From positions 1 to 9,484 of the forward strand of contig JAIESS010000207.1 of NCBI GenBank assembly GCA_019745755.1: a DNA stretch of 9,484 nucleotides, in the 5' to 3' direction. Shown in pieces: positions 1 to 6,861 of the stretch. Numbering within the stretch: position 1 is the stretch's first letter; the number at the start of each line of letters is the position of its first letter. The DNA is from Alphaproteobacteria bacterium. Lineage in GTDB: Bacteria; Pseudomonadota; Alphaproteobacteria; Paracaedibacterales; JAKBAR01. The translations under genes and the position numbers were made by a program. The notes under the pieces are model-generated. The model did no database searches. It was not told the origin of the DNA and saw only the letters and a list, made by a program, of their open reading frames with translations.

Positions 1-1
1 C

Positions 2-1348
2 ACCCTTATTTTATCTGTGCCCGGTCGTTTTGTAAAAGATCAGATTGATAAAGACTATCTCGGTTCGCTCCTTACTTTATCCAAAGAAATTTATGATGGT
101 ATTAAGCGTATTGAGCTCATCGTTGATCATGGCTTATCCGCAAAAGAGACAGAAAACGGGCAGACATCATCAGACAATCATCCTTTGCCTGCAAATACAG
201 TAAACAGGGCTATCCTCACTAATAGAGAGGAGATGCGCGAAAGTGATACACGGTCTGCTAGTGCTTATAACACAATTGGCAACGGGCTTATGGGAGGTGA
301 AGAAGATTTTTCCGCCCTCAAAGAGCATATCAGCGCTCAATTAGACCAGCGCTTTACCTTTGATAATTTTGTTGTAGGGAAGTCCAATGAGCTTGCTTAT
401 GCAGCAGCGCGCCGCGTAGCAGAATCTTGCGAAGTACAGTTTAATCCGTTATTCCTTTATGGTGGTGTTGGCCTTGGTAAGACCCATCTCATGCATGCTA
501 TTGCCTGGCACATCAAGGTGAATCAACCGGAACGTCATGTCCTATACTTATCCGCTGAAAAGTTTATGTATCAGTTTATCCGTGCCCTTCGTTTTCGCGA
601 CACTGTCTCCTTTAAGGAGCTCTTTCGTAACGTCGATGTACTGATGATTGATGACCTTCAGTTTATTTCAGGAAAAGATAGCACCCAAGAAGAATTCTTT
701 CACACATTCAATGCGCTTGTTGATAAAAAGCACCAAGTCATTGTCTCTGCTGATAAATCGCCATCGGACCTGGAAGGTATGGAGGACCGTTTAAAATCCC
801 GCCTTGGATGGGGCCTTGTTGCGGATATTCACCCAACGACCTATGAGCTGCGCCTTGGCATTCTTCAGGCAAAGGCTGAAACTTTAACCGTTCCCATCCC
901 CAAGGAAGTGATGGAGTTGCTCGCCTTTAAAGTGTCATCCAATATACGTGAACTTGAAGGAGCACTTACCCGTATTGCCGCTCACGCTACTCTTGTGGGA
1001 CGTCAGATTACACTTGAGAGTACACACGACGTTCTGCGTGATCTTTTAAAATCCAATGACCGCCGTGTGACTATTGATGATATTCAAAAACGCGTGGCGG
1101 AGTATTACAATATTAAACTTACAGAAATGCATTCAGCAAAGCGCTCTCAAAATATTGCACGCCCTCGCCAAATTGCAATGTACCTTGCAAAAACACTTAC
1201 CCCACGCTCCCTTCCAGAGATTGGCCGTCGCTTTGGCGGCCGTGATCATACGACAGTTATTCATGCTGTGCGCAAGGTAGAGGAACTTATGGAAAAAGAT
1301 CCAGAACTGGCCAGTGATCTTGGCATTTTGCGCCAAGGGCTCCAATAA
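2..1348 (+). CDS. dnaA: Chromosomal replication initiator protein DnaA (5'-truncated by window edge)
   Basis: DnaA is the AAA+ ATPase that binds DnaA boxes at oriC, melts the origin and loads DnaB. The reading frame is open to the left edge: the first codons give TLILSVPGRFVKDQIDKDYL, the end of DnaA domain I, so the gene begins upstream. The GTG at 17 lies inside this conserved stretch and is not the start; roughly 35-45 residues are missing by comparison with E. coli DnaA. A variable linker follows (about 120-300). Domain III carries Walker A GVGLGKT (464-484), Walker B with IDD (650-655 encode the two Asp) and the SRLGWGLVADIHP region typical of Alphaproteobacteria. Domain IV carries the DNA-binding signature GGRDHTTV (1235-1258). 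The stop is TAA. dnaN follows after 43 bp, probably in one transcript. The family assignment is certain; only the true start is unseen. Confidence 0.98.
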   Translation, partial: TLILSVPGRFVKDQIDKDYLGSLLTLSKEIYDGIKRIELIVDHGLSAKETENGQTSSDNHPLPANTVNRAILTNREEMRESDTRSASAYNTIGNGLMGGEEDFSALKEHISAQLDQRFTFDNFVVGKSNELAYAAARRVAESCEVQFNPLFLYGGVGLGKTHLMHAIAWHIKVNQPERHVLYLSAEKFMYQFIRALRFRDTVSFKELFRNVDVLMIDDLQFISGKDSTQEEFFHTFNALVDKKHQVIVSADKSPSDLEGMEDRLKSRLGWGLVADIHPTTYELRLGILQAKAETLTVPIPKEVMELLAFKVSSNIRELEGALTRIAAHATLVGRQITLESTHDVLRDLLKSNDRRVTIDDIQKRVAEYYNIKLTEMHSAKRSQNIARPRQIAMYLAKTLTPRSLPEIGRRFGGRDHTTVIHAVRKVEELMEKDPELASDLGILRQGLQ

Positions 1349-1391
1349 AACATACGACTTATAACAAATAAAAAGAAAGGACATCACTTTT

Positions 1392-2501
1392 ATGCGCCTC
1401 ACCATTGAAAAAACACAACTTCTCAAAGCACTTTCTCATGCCCAAAGCGTTGTGGAAAAGCGTCATACGATTCCTATTCTTGGTCATGTTTTATTGGATG
1501 CAGAGGGCGGCACATTAACACTGACATCCACAGACATGGAACTTAATCTTATTGAGAAAATCCCAGCCATGGTGGAAGAGCCAGGTCAGCTCACCGTAGC
1601 GGCATCGATGTTTTTCGATATCATTCGTAAAGTCGACGCAGAAACAGTTCTACTTTTTGTAAAGGAAAACCAGATTCACATTCATGCGGGGCGCTCCAAA
1701 TTTAAAATCGCCTTTTTAAATGCTGATGATTTTCCAAAACTATCTTTTGGCGATCTTCCTATTACTTTTACCCTTAAGGCAGATCAGCTTAAAAAATTAT
1801 TTGATAAGCCTCGTTTTGCCATGGCGACGGAGGAAACGCGCTATTACCTCAATGGTATTTATTGGCATACGATTCCGGGTGATAATTTGCTGCGTGCTGT
1901 GGCAACAGATGCTCATCGCCTCGCCTTTACACAGATTACAGCACCCTCTGGATCCATGGATATGCCTGGTGTGATTATTGGCCGTAAAACTGTCAATGAA
2001 GCGCGAAAACTGCTCGATGAGGATGCATCAGGCGATGTCAAGGTAAGCTTGTCAGCTCAGCGCATTGAATTTCATTTTAGTAGCGCGTCTTTGAGCTCAC
2101 GCCTTATCGATGGAAACTTCCCTGATTATATGCAAGCAATCCCCTTGGAAAATAACTGCATCTTTTTTGTACCAACAAAGCAATATGCCAGCGCTGTAGA
2201 TCGTGTCGCTACGGTTGTGAGCGATAAAATTCGTGTAATCAAGCTTGAGTTGAACGAAAATCAAGTGACTCTTTCGGCACTCAGTTCCGAACTCGGCAGT
2301 GCCCATGAAGATATTCCTGTGGACTACCAAAGCACAGACGCCGTTGAAATTGGATTCAACGCAAAATATCTCCTCGATATTACACAGCAAATTGACGAAG
2401 AAGAAACAGAGGTCGCCCTCAGTGATGGCAATAGCCCTGCCCTCATCAAAGGTGTCGGGAATACAGAAAGTGTTTATGTCATTATGCCTATGCGCATTTA
2501 G
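1392..2501 (+). CDS. dnaN: DNA polymerase III beta subunit (sliding clamp)
   Basis: This is the ring-shaped homodimeric clamp that holds Pol III and many repair proteins on DNA. At 369 residues it is close to the 366 of E. coli. The N-terminus (MRLTIEKTQLLKAL, then KRHTIPILGHVLL) and the C-terminus (YVIMPMRI) are diagnostic, and the three clamp-fold repeats fit the length. The ATG at 1392 has an AAAGG ribosome-binding sequence at 1376-1380, a rather long 11-nt spacing. It lies 43 bp after dnaA with no terminator between, so co-transcription is likely. The next gene is not recF or gyrB, as in many origin-proximal clusters, but an exported protein behind its own probable promoter. Confidence 0.98.
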   Translation: MRLTIEKTQLLKALSHAQSVVEKRHTIPILGHVLLDAEGGTLTLTSTDMELNLIEKIPAMVEEPGQLTVAASMFFDIIRKVDAETVLLFVKENQIHIHAGRSKFKIAFLNADDFPKLSFGDLPITFTLKADQLKKLFDKPRFAMATEETRYYLNGIYWHTIPGDNLLRAVATDAHRLAFTQITAPSGSMDMPGVIIGRKTVNEARKLLDEDASGDVKVSLSAQRIEFHFSSASLSSRLIDGNFPDYMQAIPLENNCIFFVPTKQYASAVDRVATVVSDKIRVIKLELNENQVTLSALSSELGSAHEDIPVDYQSTDAVEIGFNAKYLLDITQQIDEEETEVALSDGNSPALIKGVGNTESVYVIMPMRI

Positions 2502-2519
2502 AGAGGGGGGCTAAAAAAG

Positions 2520-2554
2520 GGCAAATTTTAATTTACTTTTTAGAAATTTTTGCC
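2520..2554 (+). terminator. Weak candidate terminator after dnaN
   Basis: GGCAAA (2520-2525) pairs with TTTGCC (2549-2554), and a further short AT stem is possible with a bulge. The stem is AT-rich and the U-tract downstream is interrupted, so this would be a poor intrinsic terminator. It overlaps the candidate -35 box of the next gene, so the two readings compete. Confidence 0.22.
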
Positions 2555-2578
2555 TAATAGTGTCTTTGTTTTTAACAT
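2550..2578 (+). promoter_or_regulatory. Candidate sigma70-type promoter for the exported protein
   Basis: TTGCCT (2550-2555) and TAACAT (2573-2578) are separated by exactly 17 bp. Each matches the -35 and -10 consensus at 4 of 6 positions. They stand 18 bp before the ATG at 2596, leaving a short leader with GAGA (2587-2590) as a partial Shine-Dalgarno 5 nt before the start. Inferred from sequence only. Confidence 0.4.
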
Positions 2579-2595
2579 AACATTATGAGATAAAA

Positions 2596-3465
2596 ATGAA
2601 AAAAATTTTAGCAATACTTTCTCTCACCGCCTCTTTTTTTGGAAATGCCTGGTCAAGTGATGACTCTGATAAGAACCGATCAGTCATTACACCCTACAAT
2701 GGTAAAATTTTTCGAACATGTCCGAAAGATGCTTCATACCCTGAGATAAAAAAAGACCTTTCATACTCTTTCCATGCGACAGGATCACTGAGAAGTCTTT
2801 TTGATAAATTTAAAGAAGAGCTTGCAAAATCAGAAAAAGATTCTCTTGGAAATATTGAACTAGCGCTTGCCTCTTATATCAAAGAATGTCAAGAGGATGC
2901 ACCTATACTTGTTGATTTACGTAAATTCTCACGACCACGCATTGATACACAAGAGTTTAGTGGCGCTGGAAATGTGCCTCAGTTATCGACCGTTGATACT
3001 GTTCGACACACAGGTGCTTTTGGCAAAGAGGGCTCCCAAGAAGTTCATAGTAAAACAACGCTGATTTTAACGCCTGATTTACTCAAAAATTTGGTAAGTA
3101 ATAGGAAATCCAGTGATACAAACCAATGGGAACAAATAAGCGCCGTCTCCGAAGCTCTTGGTAATCTAAGCCTTACCTTTCAGTGTACGACAACTTTTTT
3201 TGAAGGAGGATCAAAGGACCCTGTGCAAAGTCTTAGCATTGTGGGCGCCGATGTTTCTAAAAGAACACCTGAGACCATCTTAAAAGAGGTCTATGAGAAA
3301 ATGCTTATTGGTCCTAATGCTGCAGCCTTTACGTATAAAGATGTGAAAAACGTCTATGTTCTCTTAGTCTATGCTGCAGAAGGCGAAACATTTCCGAAGG
3401 AAAAATGGAATACAGGATCAACGATCGTGTCCAAAGAAGAGAAAGATACAACAACAAGTACATAA
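2596..3465 (+). CDS. Hypothetical exported protein, family not recognised
   Basis: I do not recognise this 289-residue protein. Residues 1-20 look like a Sec signal peptide: Lys at 2-3, a hydrophobic core (about 4-16), then NAWS before SDDSD, with Ala18 and Ser20 fitting the -3/-1 rule for signal peptidase I. There is no lipobox cysteine. The mature part is soluble, rich in Lys, Ser and Thr, with three cysteines (42, 98, 197), a charged helical segment around 64-100, and a low-complexity Ser/Thr/Lys tail ending DTTTST. No further membrane span is evident, so a periplasmic or secreted location is likely. The coding region looks more AT-rich than dnaA or dnaN. It has its own probable promoter and ends 13 bp before a strong hairpin terminator, so it is probably transcribed alone. 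That it is a real gene is well supported by start signals, signal peptide and terminator; its function is unknown. Confidence 0.82.
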   Translation: MKKILAILSLTASFFGNAWSSDDSDKNRSVITPYNGKIFRTCPKDASYPEIKKDLSYSFHATGSLRSLFDKFKEELAKSEKDSLGNIELALASYIKECQEDAPILVDLRKFSRPRIDTQEFSGAGNVPQLSTVDTVRHTGAFGKEGSQEVHSKTTLILTPDLLKNLVSNRKSSDTNQWEQISAVSEALGNLSLTFQCTTTFFEGGSKDPVQSLSIVGADVSKRTPETILKEVYEKMLIGPNAAAFTYKDVKNVYVLLVYAAEGETFPKEKWNTGSTIVSKEEKDTTTST

Positions 3466-3478
3466 ATGATTTTTTATA

Positions 3479-3506
3479 AAAAAAGCCCCAGTAATGGGGC
3501 TTTTTT
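3479..3506. terminator. Bidirectional Rho-independent terminator between convergent genes
   Basis: A perfect 11-bp inverted repeat, AAAAAAGCCCC (3479-3489) and GGGGCTTTTTT (3496-3506), encloses a 6-nt loop (AGTAAT). The GC-rich core flanked by an A-run on one side and a T-run on the other gives a stem plus U-tract on both strands. It lies between the stop of the exported protein (3465) and the stop of the carrier on the other strand (3510), so one element serves both. Confidence 0.93.
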
Positions 3507-3507
3507 C

Positions 3508-4905
3508 TTACCACCAGCCCAGCATTTTCCACCAAAGACCACCAAGACCAAGCCAGATGACGAGGCTGACGATGCTCATAATAAAGCCCAGAAACCACCA
3601 GGTTGTCACAGGAACATAGCCTGTCCCAAACAAAACAACGGCGGACGATGATCCGTAGTGGGTCATGTGAGAAAAGAGGCTGCTACAATACCCAAAGATA
3701 AGCGCCGCAACAAGGGGGGGTGTCCCAATGCTAATGGCAACGGTTAGAAATGCACCGTACATAGCGCTAACGTGGGCCGTGTTACTCGCAAATAAATAAT
3801 GGCTATAAAAGTACACAAGAACCAGCATAAGAAAAGCCCAATGCCACTCAAACTGACTCACATAACCACTTACACCACCACTGAACCATCCGACAAAACC
3901 AAACTCACTGAGGTAATTTGCCATGGTCACAAGAATGGCAAACCAAATAAGGGTATGCCACGCATCCTTTTCCTTCAACATATCATCAAAAGTAAGAACG
4001 CCCGTCACCAGTAGAAGGGAGAGCCCTAAAAGGGATGTCGTGGCTGCACTAATGCCAATATTCTTCCCATAAATCCAAAGGCCCAGCATCAAGGAAAAGA
4101 CACAAATCATAATCCATTCTTTAGGTTTCATGGCCCCCATCTCAATAAGTTTTTCTTTAGCCAGTTGAACGGCATTGGGAAGTACTTTGACCTCGGGTGG
4201 ATAGATAAAATAAATAACGAGGGGCATGACAATAACACTAGCGAGGCCCGGAACGATGGCGCCAATAAACCAATTGCTCCATGTAATGTGAGCGCCAGCA
4301 CTTGCGGCAATTTTTTGCACCATGGGGTTAGCCGCCATGGCCGTTAAAAACATAGCGCTTGTGATAAGGTTAGCGTGGTAACTGATCTGCATCAAAAAAC
4401 TACCGATTTTTCGCTCTGTCCCATCACCAGGTCGACTACCGAGAGATTCCGCCATGGATTTGAGGATAGGGTAAATAATACCACCAGCCCGTGCAGAGTT
4501 ACTTGGAATAAGGGGAGCAACAAGAAGCTCAGTAAGCACAACGCCATAGCCAAGACCAAGGCTATAGCGACCAAGAGCACGAATAAAGATATAGGCTACC
4601 CGTGTGCCGAGCTGACTATTGATGAATCCCCTGGCAATGAAAAATACGTACACAACAAGCCATATAATATCATCACCATACCCCGAAAGCCCTTGTGTTT
4701 TAAGATCCATGGTCCCTGTGAGGGTGGCAACGAGGAGGCTTAAGATAGCAATGGCGCCCATAGGCATGGCTTTAAGGATAATACCAGCAATCGTTGCGAC
4801 AAAAATGGCAAAAAGGTGCCATCCTCTGGGGTCAAGACCCTCTGGAACGGGCAGAAAATAGAGGCCTGAACCAAAAAGGACAGGGATTAAAAGACGAAAA
4901 TGCAT
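3508..4905 (-). CDS. DASS-family divalent anion carrier (CitT / 2-oxoglutarate-malate translocator type)
   Basis: This inner-membrane carrier belongs to the divalent anion:Na+ symporter (DASS) family, whose bacterial and plastid members move C4/C5 dicarboxylates, citrate or tartrate. Its 465 residues are close to the family norm (CitT about 490) and are almost wholly hydrophobic, consistent with 11-14 membrane segments and re-entrant loops. The two family binding motifs are visible: SNSARAGG (135-142), a Ser in place of the usual Thr of SNT, and SNTAH (374-378). The region after the first motif, GGIIYPI, resembles the CitT/YbhI/DiT1 branch. The ATG at 4905 is the first in-frame start after an upstream TAA (4912-4914), and no Shine-Dalgarno is evident. 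The exact substrate cannot be read off; malate, 2-oxoglutarate or succinate exchange is a guess. It runs in the same direction as rnc-era but 232 bp away, so it probably has its own promoter. Confidence 0.92.
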   Translation of the reverse strand: MHFRLLIPVLFGSGLYFLPVPEGLDPRGWHLFAIFVATIAGIILKAMPMGAIAILSLLVATLTGTMDLKTQGLSGYGDDIIWLVVYVFFIARGFINSQLGTRVAYIFIRALGRYSLGLGYGVVLTELLVAPLIPSNSARAGGIIYPILKSMAESLGSRPGDGTERKIGSFLMQISYHANLITSAMFLTAMAANPMVQKIAASAGAHITWSNWFIGAIVPGLASVIVMPLVIYFIYPPEVKVLPNAVQLAKEKLIEMGAMKPKEWIMICVFSLMLGLWIYGKNIGISAATTSLLGLSLLLVTGVLTFDDMLKEKDAWHTLIWFAILVTMANYLSEFGFVGWFSGGVSGYVSQFEWHWAFLMLVLVYFYSHYLFASNTAHVSAMYGAFLTVAISIGTPPLVAALIFGYCSSLFSHMTHYGSSSAVVLFGTGYVPVTTWWFLGFIMSIVSLVIWLGLGGLWWKMLGWW

Positions 4906-5065
4906 GTTTTTTTATGATTTGTTATAGATTATGACCATAATAGAGAAGATAGACGCGTTAAAAAAGGGTTTTTGTTTGCTACTCTGTGCTTTTAATTACG
5001 TACAAGTTGATTTGGTGCATAGAACAACCCTAAACATTCTTGTGAAGACAGAGATTCATATGAGG

Positions 5066-5098
5066 CTCTTCTCAGAAGAGAGTCCCGCACAGGCGGGA
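5066..5098. repeat. Tandem palindromic element, REP-like (two adjacent hairpins)
   Basis: Two perfect hairpins lie side by side: CTCTTC/GAAGAG (5066-5080, loop TCA) and TCCCGC/GCGGGA (5083-5098, loop ACAG). The second, read as TCCCGCACAGGCGGGAAT, matches the common dispersed intergenic palindromes of proteobacteria built on a TTCCCGC...GCGGGAA core. Translated in one frame it yields SPAQAGI, the usual signature of such repeats when they are mistaken for genes. It lies in the gap between the end of era and the start of the carrier. It lacks a following T-run on either strand, so it is not a classical terminator. Copy number elsewhere is not visible here. Confidence 0.55.
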
Positions 5099-5137
5099 AT
5101 AACAGAATGCAGAAAATAAAATGGGTGCACAGCGTTT

Positions 5138-6034
5138 CTAGGCCTTATAATTCAGTCCCGTTAACCTGTAAAAGTCAGCCTTTTCTTGCCAATTATCCAC
5201 TACTTTAACAAAAAGGAACAAGTGGACTTTTCGACCGAAAGCAGCCTCAATTTCCTTTTGAGCGGCTTCGCGGATGGCTTTGATACGCTCCCCTTTACGG
5301 CCAAGGACGATGGCTTTTTGGCCGTCTTTTGCCACAGCAATAACTTGTGAAATTTTAACACTACCATTATCAAAATCCTCAAAGGCTTCAGTTTCCACAT
5401 AGGTTTGATAAGGAAGCTCTTGATGCAGCTGCAAAATTACTTGCTCTCGTGTGATTTCAGCAGCAAGGGATCGTTCCGGCATATCGGAAATATAATCCTC
5501 CGGATAAAGCCACGGAGACTCTGGTAGCACGCTGCAGATATAATCGATAATATCCTGTACACCATCATTGTGAAGGGCAGAGATCATGAAAACTTTGGCC
5601 ACACGAGGATGATTAAAGAGCATGGTGCGTTTCAAAAGGACTTCCGGATCCACCTTATCCACCTTGTTCAACACAACAATAAAAGGTGTGCCCATGGATT
5701 CCAGCATCTCTTTCGCATTTTCCTCATCAATACGACCCGCCACATCAATAATCCAAAGACGCAGGTCAGCGTCCTTGGCGGCATCAAAGGCAGCCTCTAC
5801 CATGGCGCGCTCCATGCGAACCTTGGGCTTGAATATACCGGGTGTATCGAAAAGCACAATTTGAGTAGCACCATGCATAGCAATGCCCGTAATGCGTTGA
5901 CGCGTTGTTTGGACTTTGTGCGTCACGATGGAGACTTTTTCCCCCACGATGGCGTTAGTCAATGTGGATTTTCCGGCATTTGGTGCACCAATGAGGGCCA
6001 CGATACCACAGCGTGTTGATGATGAATGTGTCAT
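5138..6034 (-). CDS. era: GTPase Era, 16S rRNA / 30S assembly factor
   Basis: Era is an essential GTPase that binds the 3' end of 16S rRNA and helps 30S maturation at the inner membrane. At 298 residues it nearly equals the 301 of E. coli. All G motifs are intact: G1 GAPNAGKST (16-24), switch region TTRQR (43-47), G3 DTPG (63-66), G4 NKVD (123-126) and G5 SAL (152-154). The C-terminal KH domain has its GxxG loop as GRKG (245-248). The start ATG overlaps the TGA stop of rnc by four bases (ATGA, 6031-6034), a mark of translational coupling. An AAGGA sequence about 12 nt upstream lies inside rnc. The partner genes recO or pdxJ, often found after era, are absent; a 232-bp gap and a carrier gene follow. 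Confidence 0.98.
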   Translation of the reverse strand: MTHSSSTRCGIVALIGAPNAGKSTLTNAIVGEKVSIVTHKVQTTRQRITGIAMHGATQIVLFDTPGIFKPKVRMERAMVEAAFDAAKDADLRLWIIDVAGRIDEENAKEMLESMGTPFIVVLNKVDKVDPEVLLKRTMLFNHPRVAKVFMISALHNDGVQDIIDYICSVLPESPWLYPEDYISDMPERSLAAEITREQVILQLHQELPYQTYVETEAFEDFDNGSVKISQVIAVAKDGQKAIVLGRKGERIKAIREAAQKEIEAAFGRKVHLFLFVKVVDNWQEKADFYRLTGLNYKA

Positions 6035-6729
6035 AGAACGTTATTTTCCTTTAATAAAATATGTGCAGCTGCATGTTCAGCCTGGCGTTTTGTAAGGCCT
6101 TCCCCAATGGCTTCGAGAGGTGTTTTTCCATGTCTTACAATACGCGCTTTTATCCTGAATGTTGGCGCGTGATCAGGGCCCGTCATTGCTAAAAGCTCAT
6201 AGTGAGGGGTACACTTAAACTTAGCCTGAGACCATTCTTGAAGAGCTGTTTTAGGGTCTCGTGGTGGCTTTAGATCCTGACTTAGAAGATCATGCCAAAG
6301 CTGATGAATGCACTGTTTTACTGTTCCAAAATCGCTATCACTATAAATCGCACCAAGGATAGCCTCAACAGCATCAGAAAGAATATTGGACTGTGGCGTA
6401 AGATCCGCTTTACTTACCGTTAAGTAGGAGGGAAGATTAAGAGCTTGCGCCACCTTTAAACAGCATTCCTTTGAAACAAGAACAGCAAAACGTTTTGCCA
6501 AATCCCCCTCATCTTCGGATGCATAGGTCGCACACAAAATATCCGCCATAGCAAGACCAAGAACGCGGTCTCCAAGGAACTCAAGACGTTCAAAATCTTT
6601 GTTTTTTTGTTTACTACGAGTGGTTTTATGATGGCATGCGCTTTTTAATAGACGCTTTTCCTTAAAAACATAGCCAATACTTGTTTCAAGGGGCGCCAGG
6701 TCCACAGCAGGTAATTTAATATCATGCAT
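6031..6729 (-). CDS. rnc: Ribonuclease III
   Basis: RNase III is the Mg2+-dependent double-strand-specific endonuclease that processes rRNA precursors and other structured RNAs. Its 232 residues fit the family (226 in E. coli). The signature ERLEFLGDRVLGL is at 47-59, with Glu47, Glu50 and Asp54 matching E. coli E38, E41 and D45. Asp119 and Glu122 in DAVEAILGAIY match D114 and E117, so the active site is complete. The double-stranded RNA-binding domain runs from about 158 (DPKTALQEW) to 230 (TKRQAEHAAAHILL). The ATG at 6729 is the first start after an in-frame TGA nine nt upstream, and is preceded by a run of seven T with no clear Shine-Dalgarno. The order rnc-era is standard, but lepB, its frequent upstream neighbour, is replaced by a divergent gene. 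Confidence 0.97.
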   Translation of the reverse strand: MHDIKLPAVDLAPLETSIGYVFKEKRLLKSACHHKTTRSKQKNKDFERLEFLGDRVLGLAMADILCATYASEDEGDLAKRFAVLVSKECCLKVAQALNLPSYLTVSKADLTPQSNILSDAVEAILGAIYSDSDFGTVKQCIHQLWHDLLSQDLKPPRDPKTALQEWSQAKFKCTPHYELLAMTGPDHAPTFRIKARIVRHGKTPLEAIGEGLTKRQAEHAAAHILLKENNVL

Positions 6730-6861
6730 AAAAAAACGTCAGTACTATTTCATCCTCTAATAATCTCTTTGTTTGTAGCATAGATACGCTGCGCTTAACA
6801 CATTCTTAAGCTTTTTAGGGGCATTATTGTGTTGACGTTTAGATTGAAAGTGGGGGCGGCC

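Noticed and set aside
3466..3651. A 61-codon + strand frame starting at the terminator
   Set aside because: It begins in the terminator hairpin and then runs antisense to the carrier; no start signals.
4375..4743. A 122-codon + strand reading frame opposite the carrier, and other antisense frames there and opposite era (5570-6019)
   Set aside because: They overlap well-supported membrane-protein and GTPase genes, have no ribosome-binding sites and no plausible domains.
4931..5119. A 62-codon + strand reading frame in the gap between the carrier and era
   Set aside because: Its 3' half is the palindromic repeat, translated as SPAQAGI, a typical artefact of such repeats; there is no Shine-Dalgarno and no recognisable domain.
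5190..5205. DnaA-box-like TTATCCACT, and TTATCCACC near 5655
   Set aside because: Both lie inside era codons, are isolated and imperfect; there is no cluster or AT-rich unwinding region, so no oriC is called in this window.
6730..6861. Divergent promoters between rnc and the GTPase-like gene (for example TTGTAG-N16-TTAACA on the + strand)
   Set aside because: Matches to consensus are weak on both strands; promoters must exist near here but I cannot place them.
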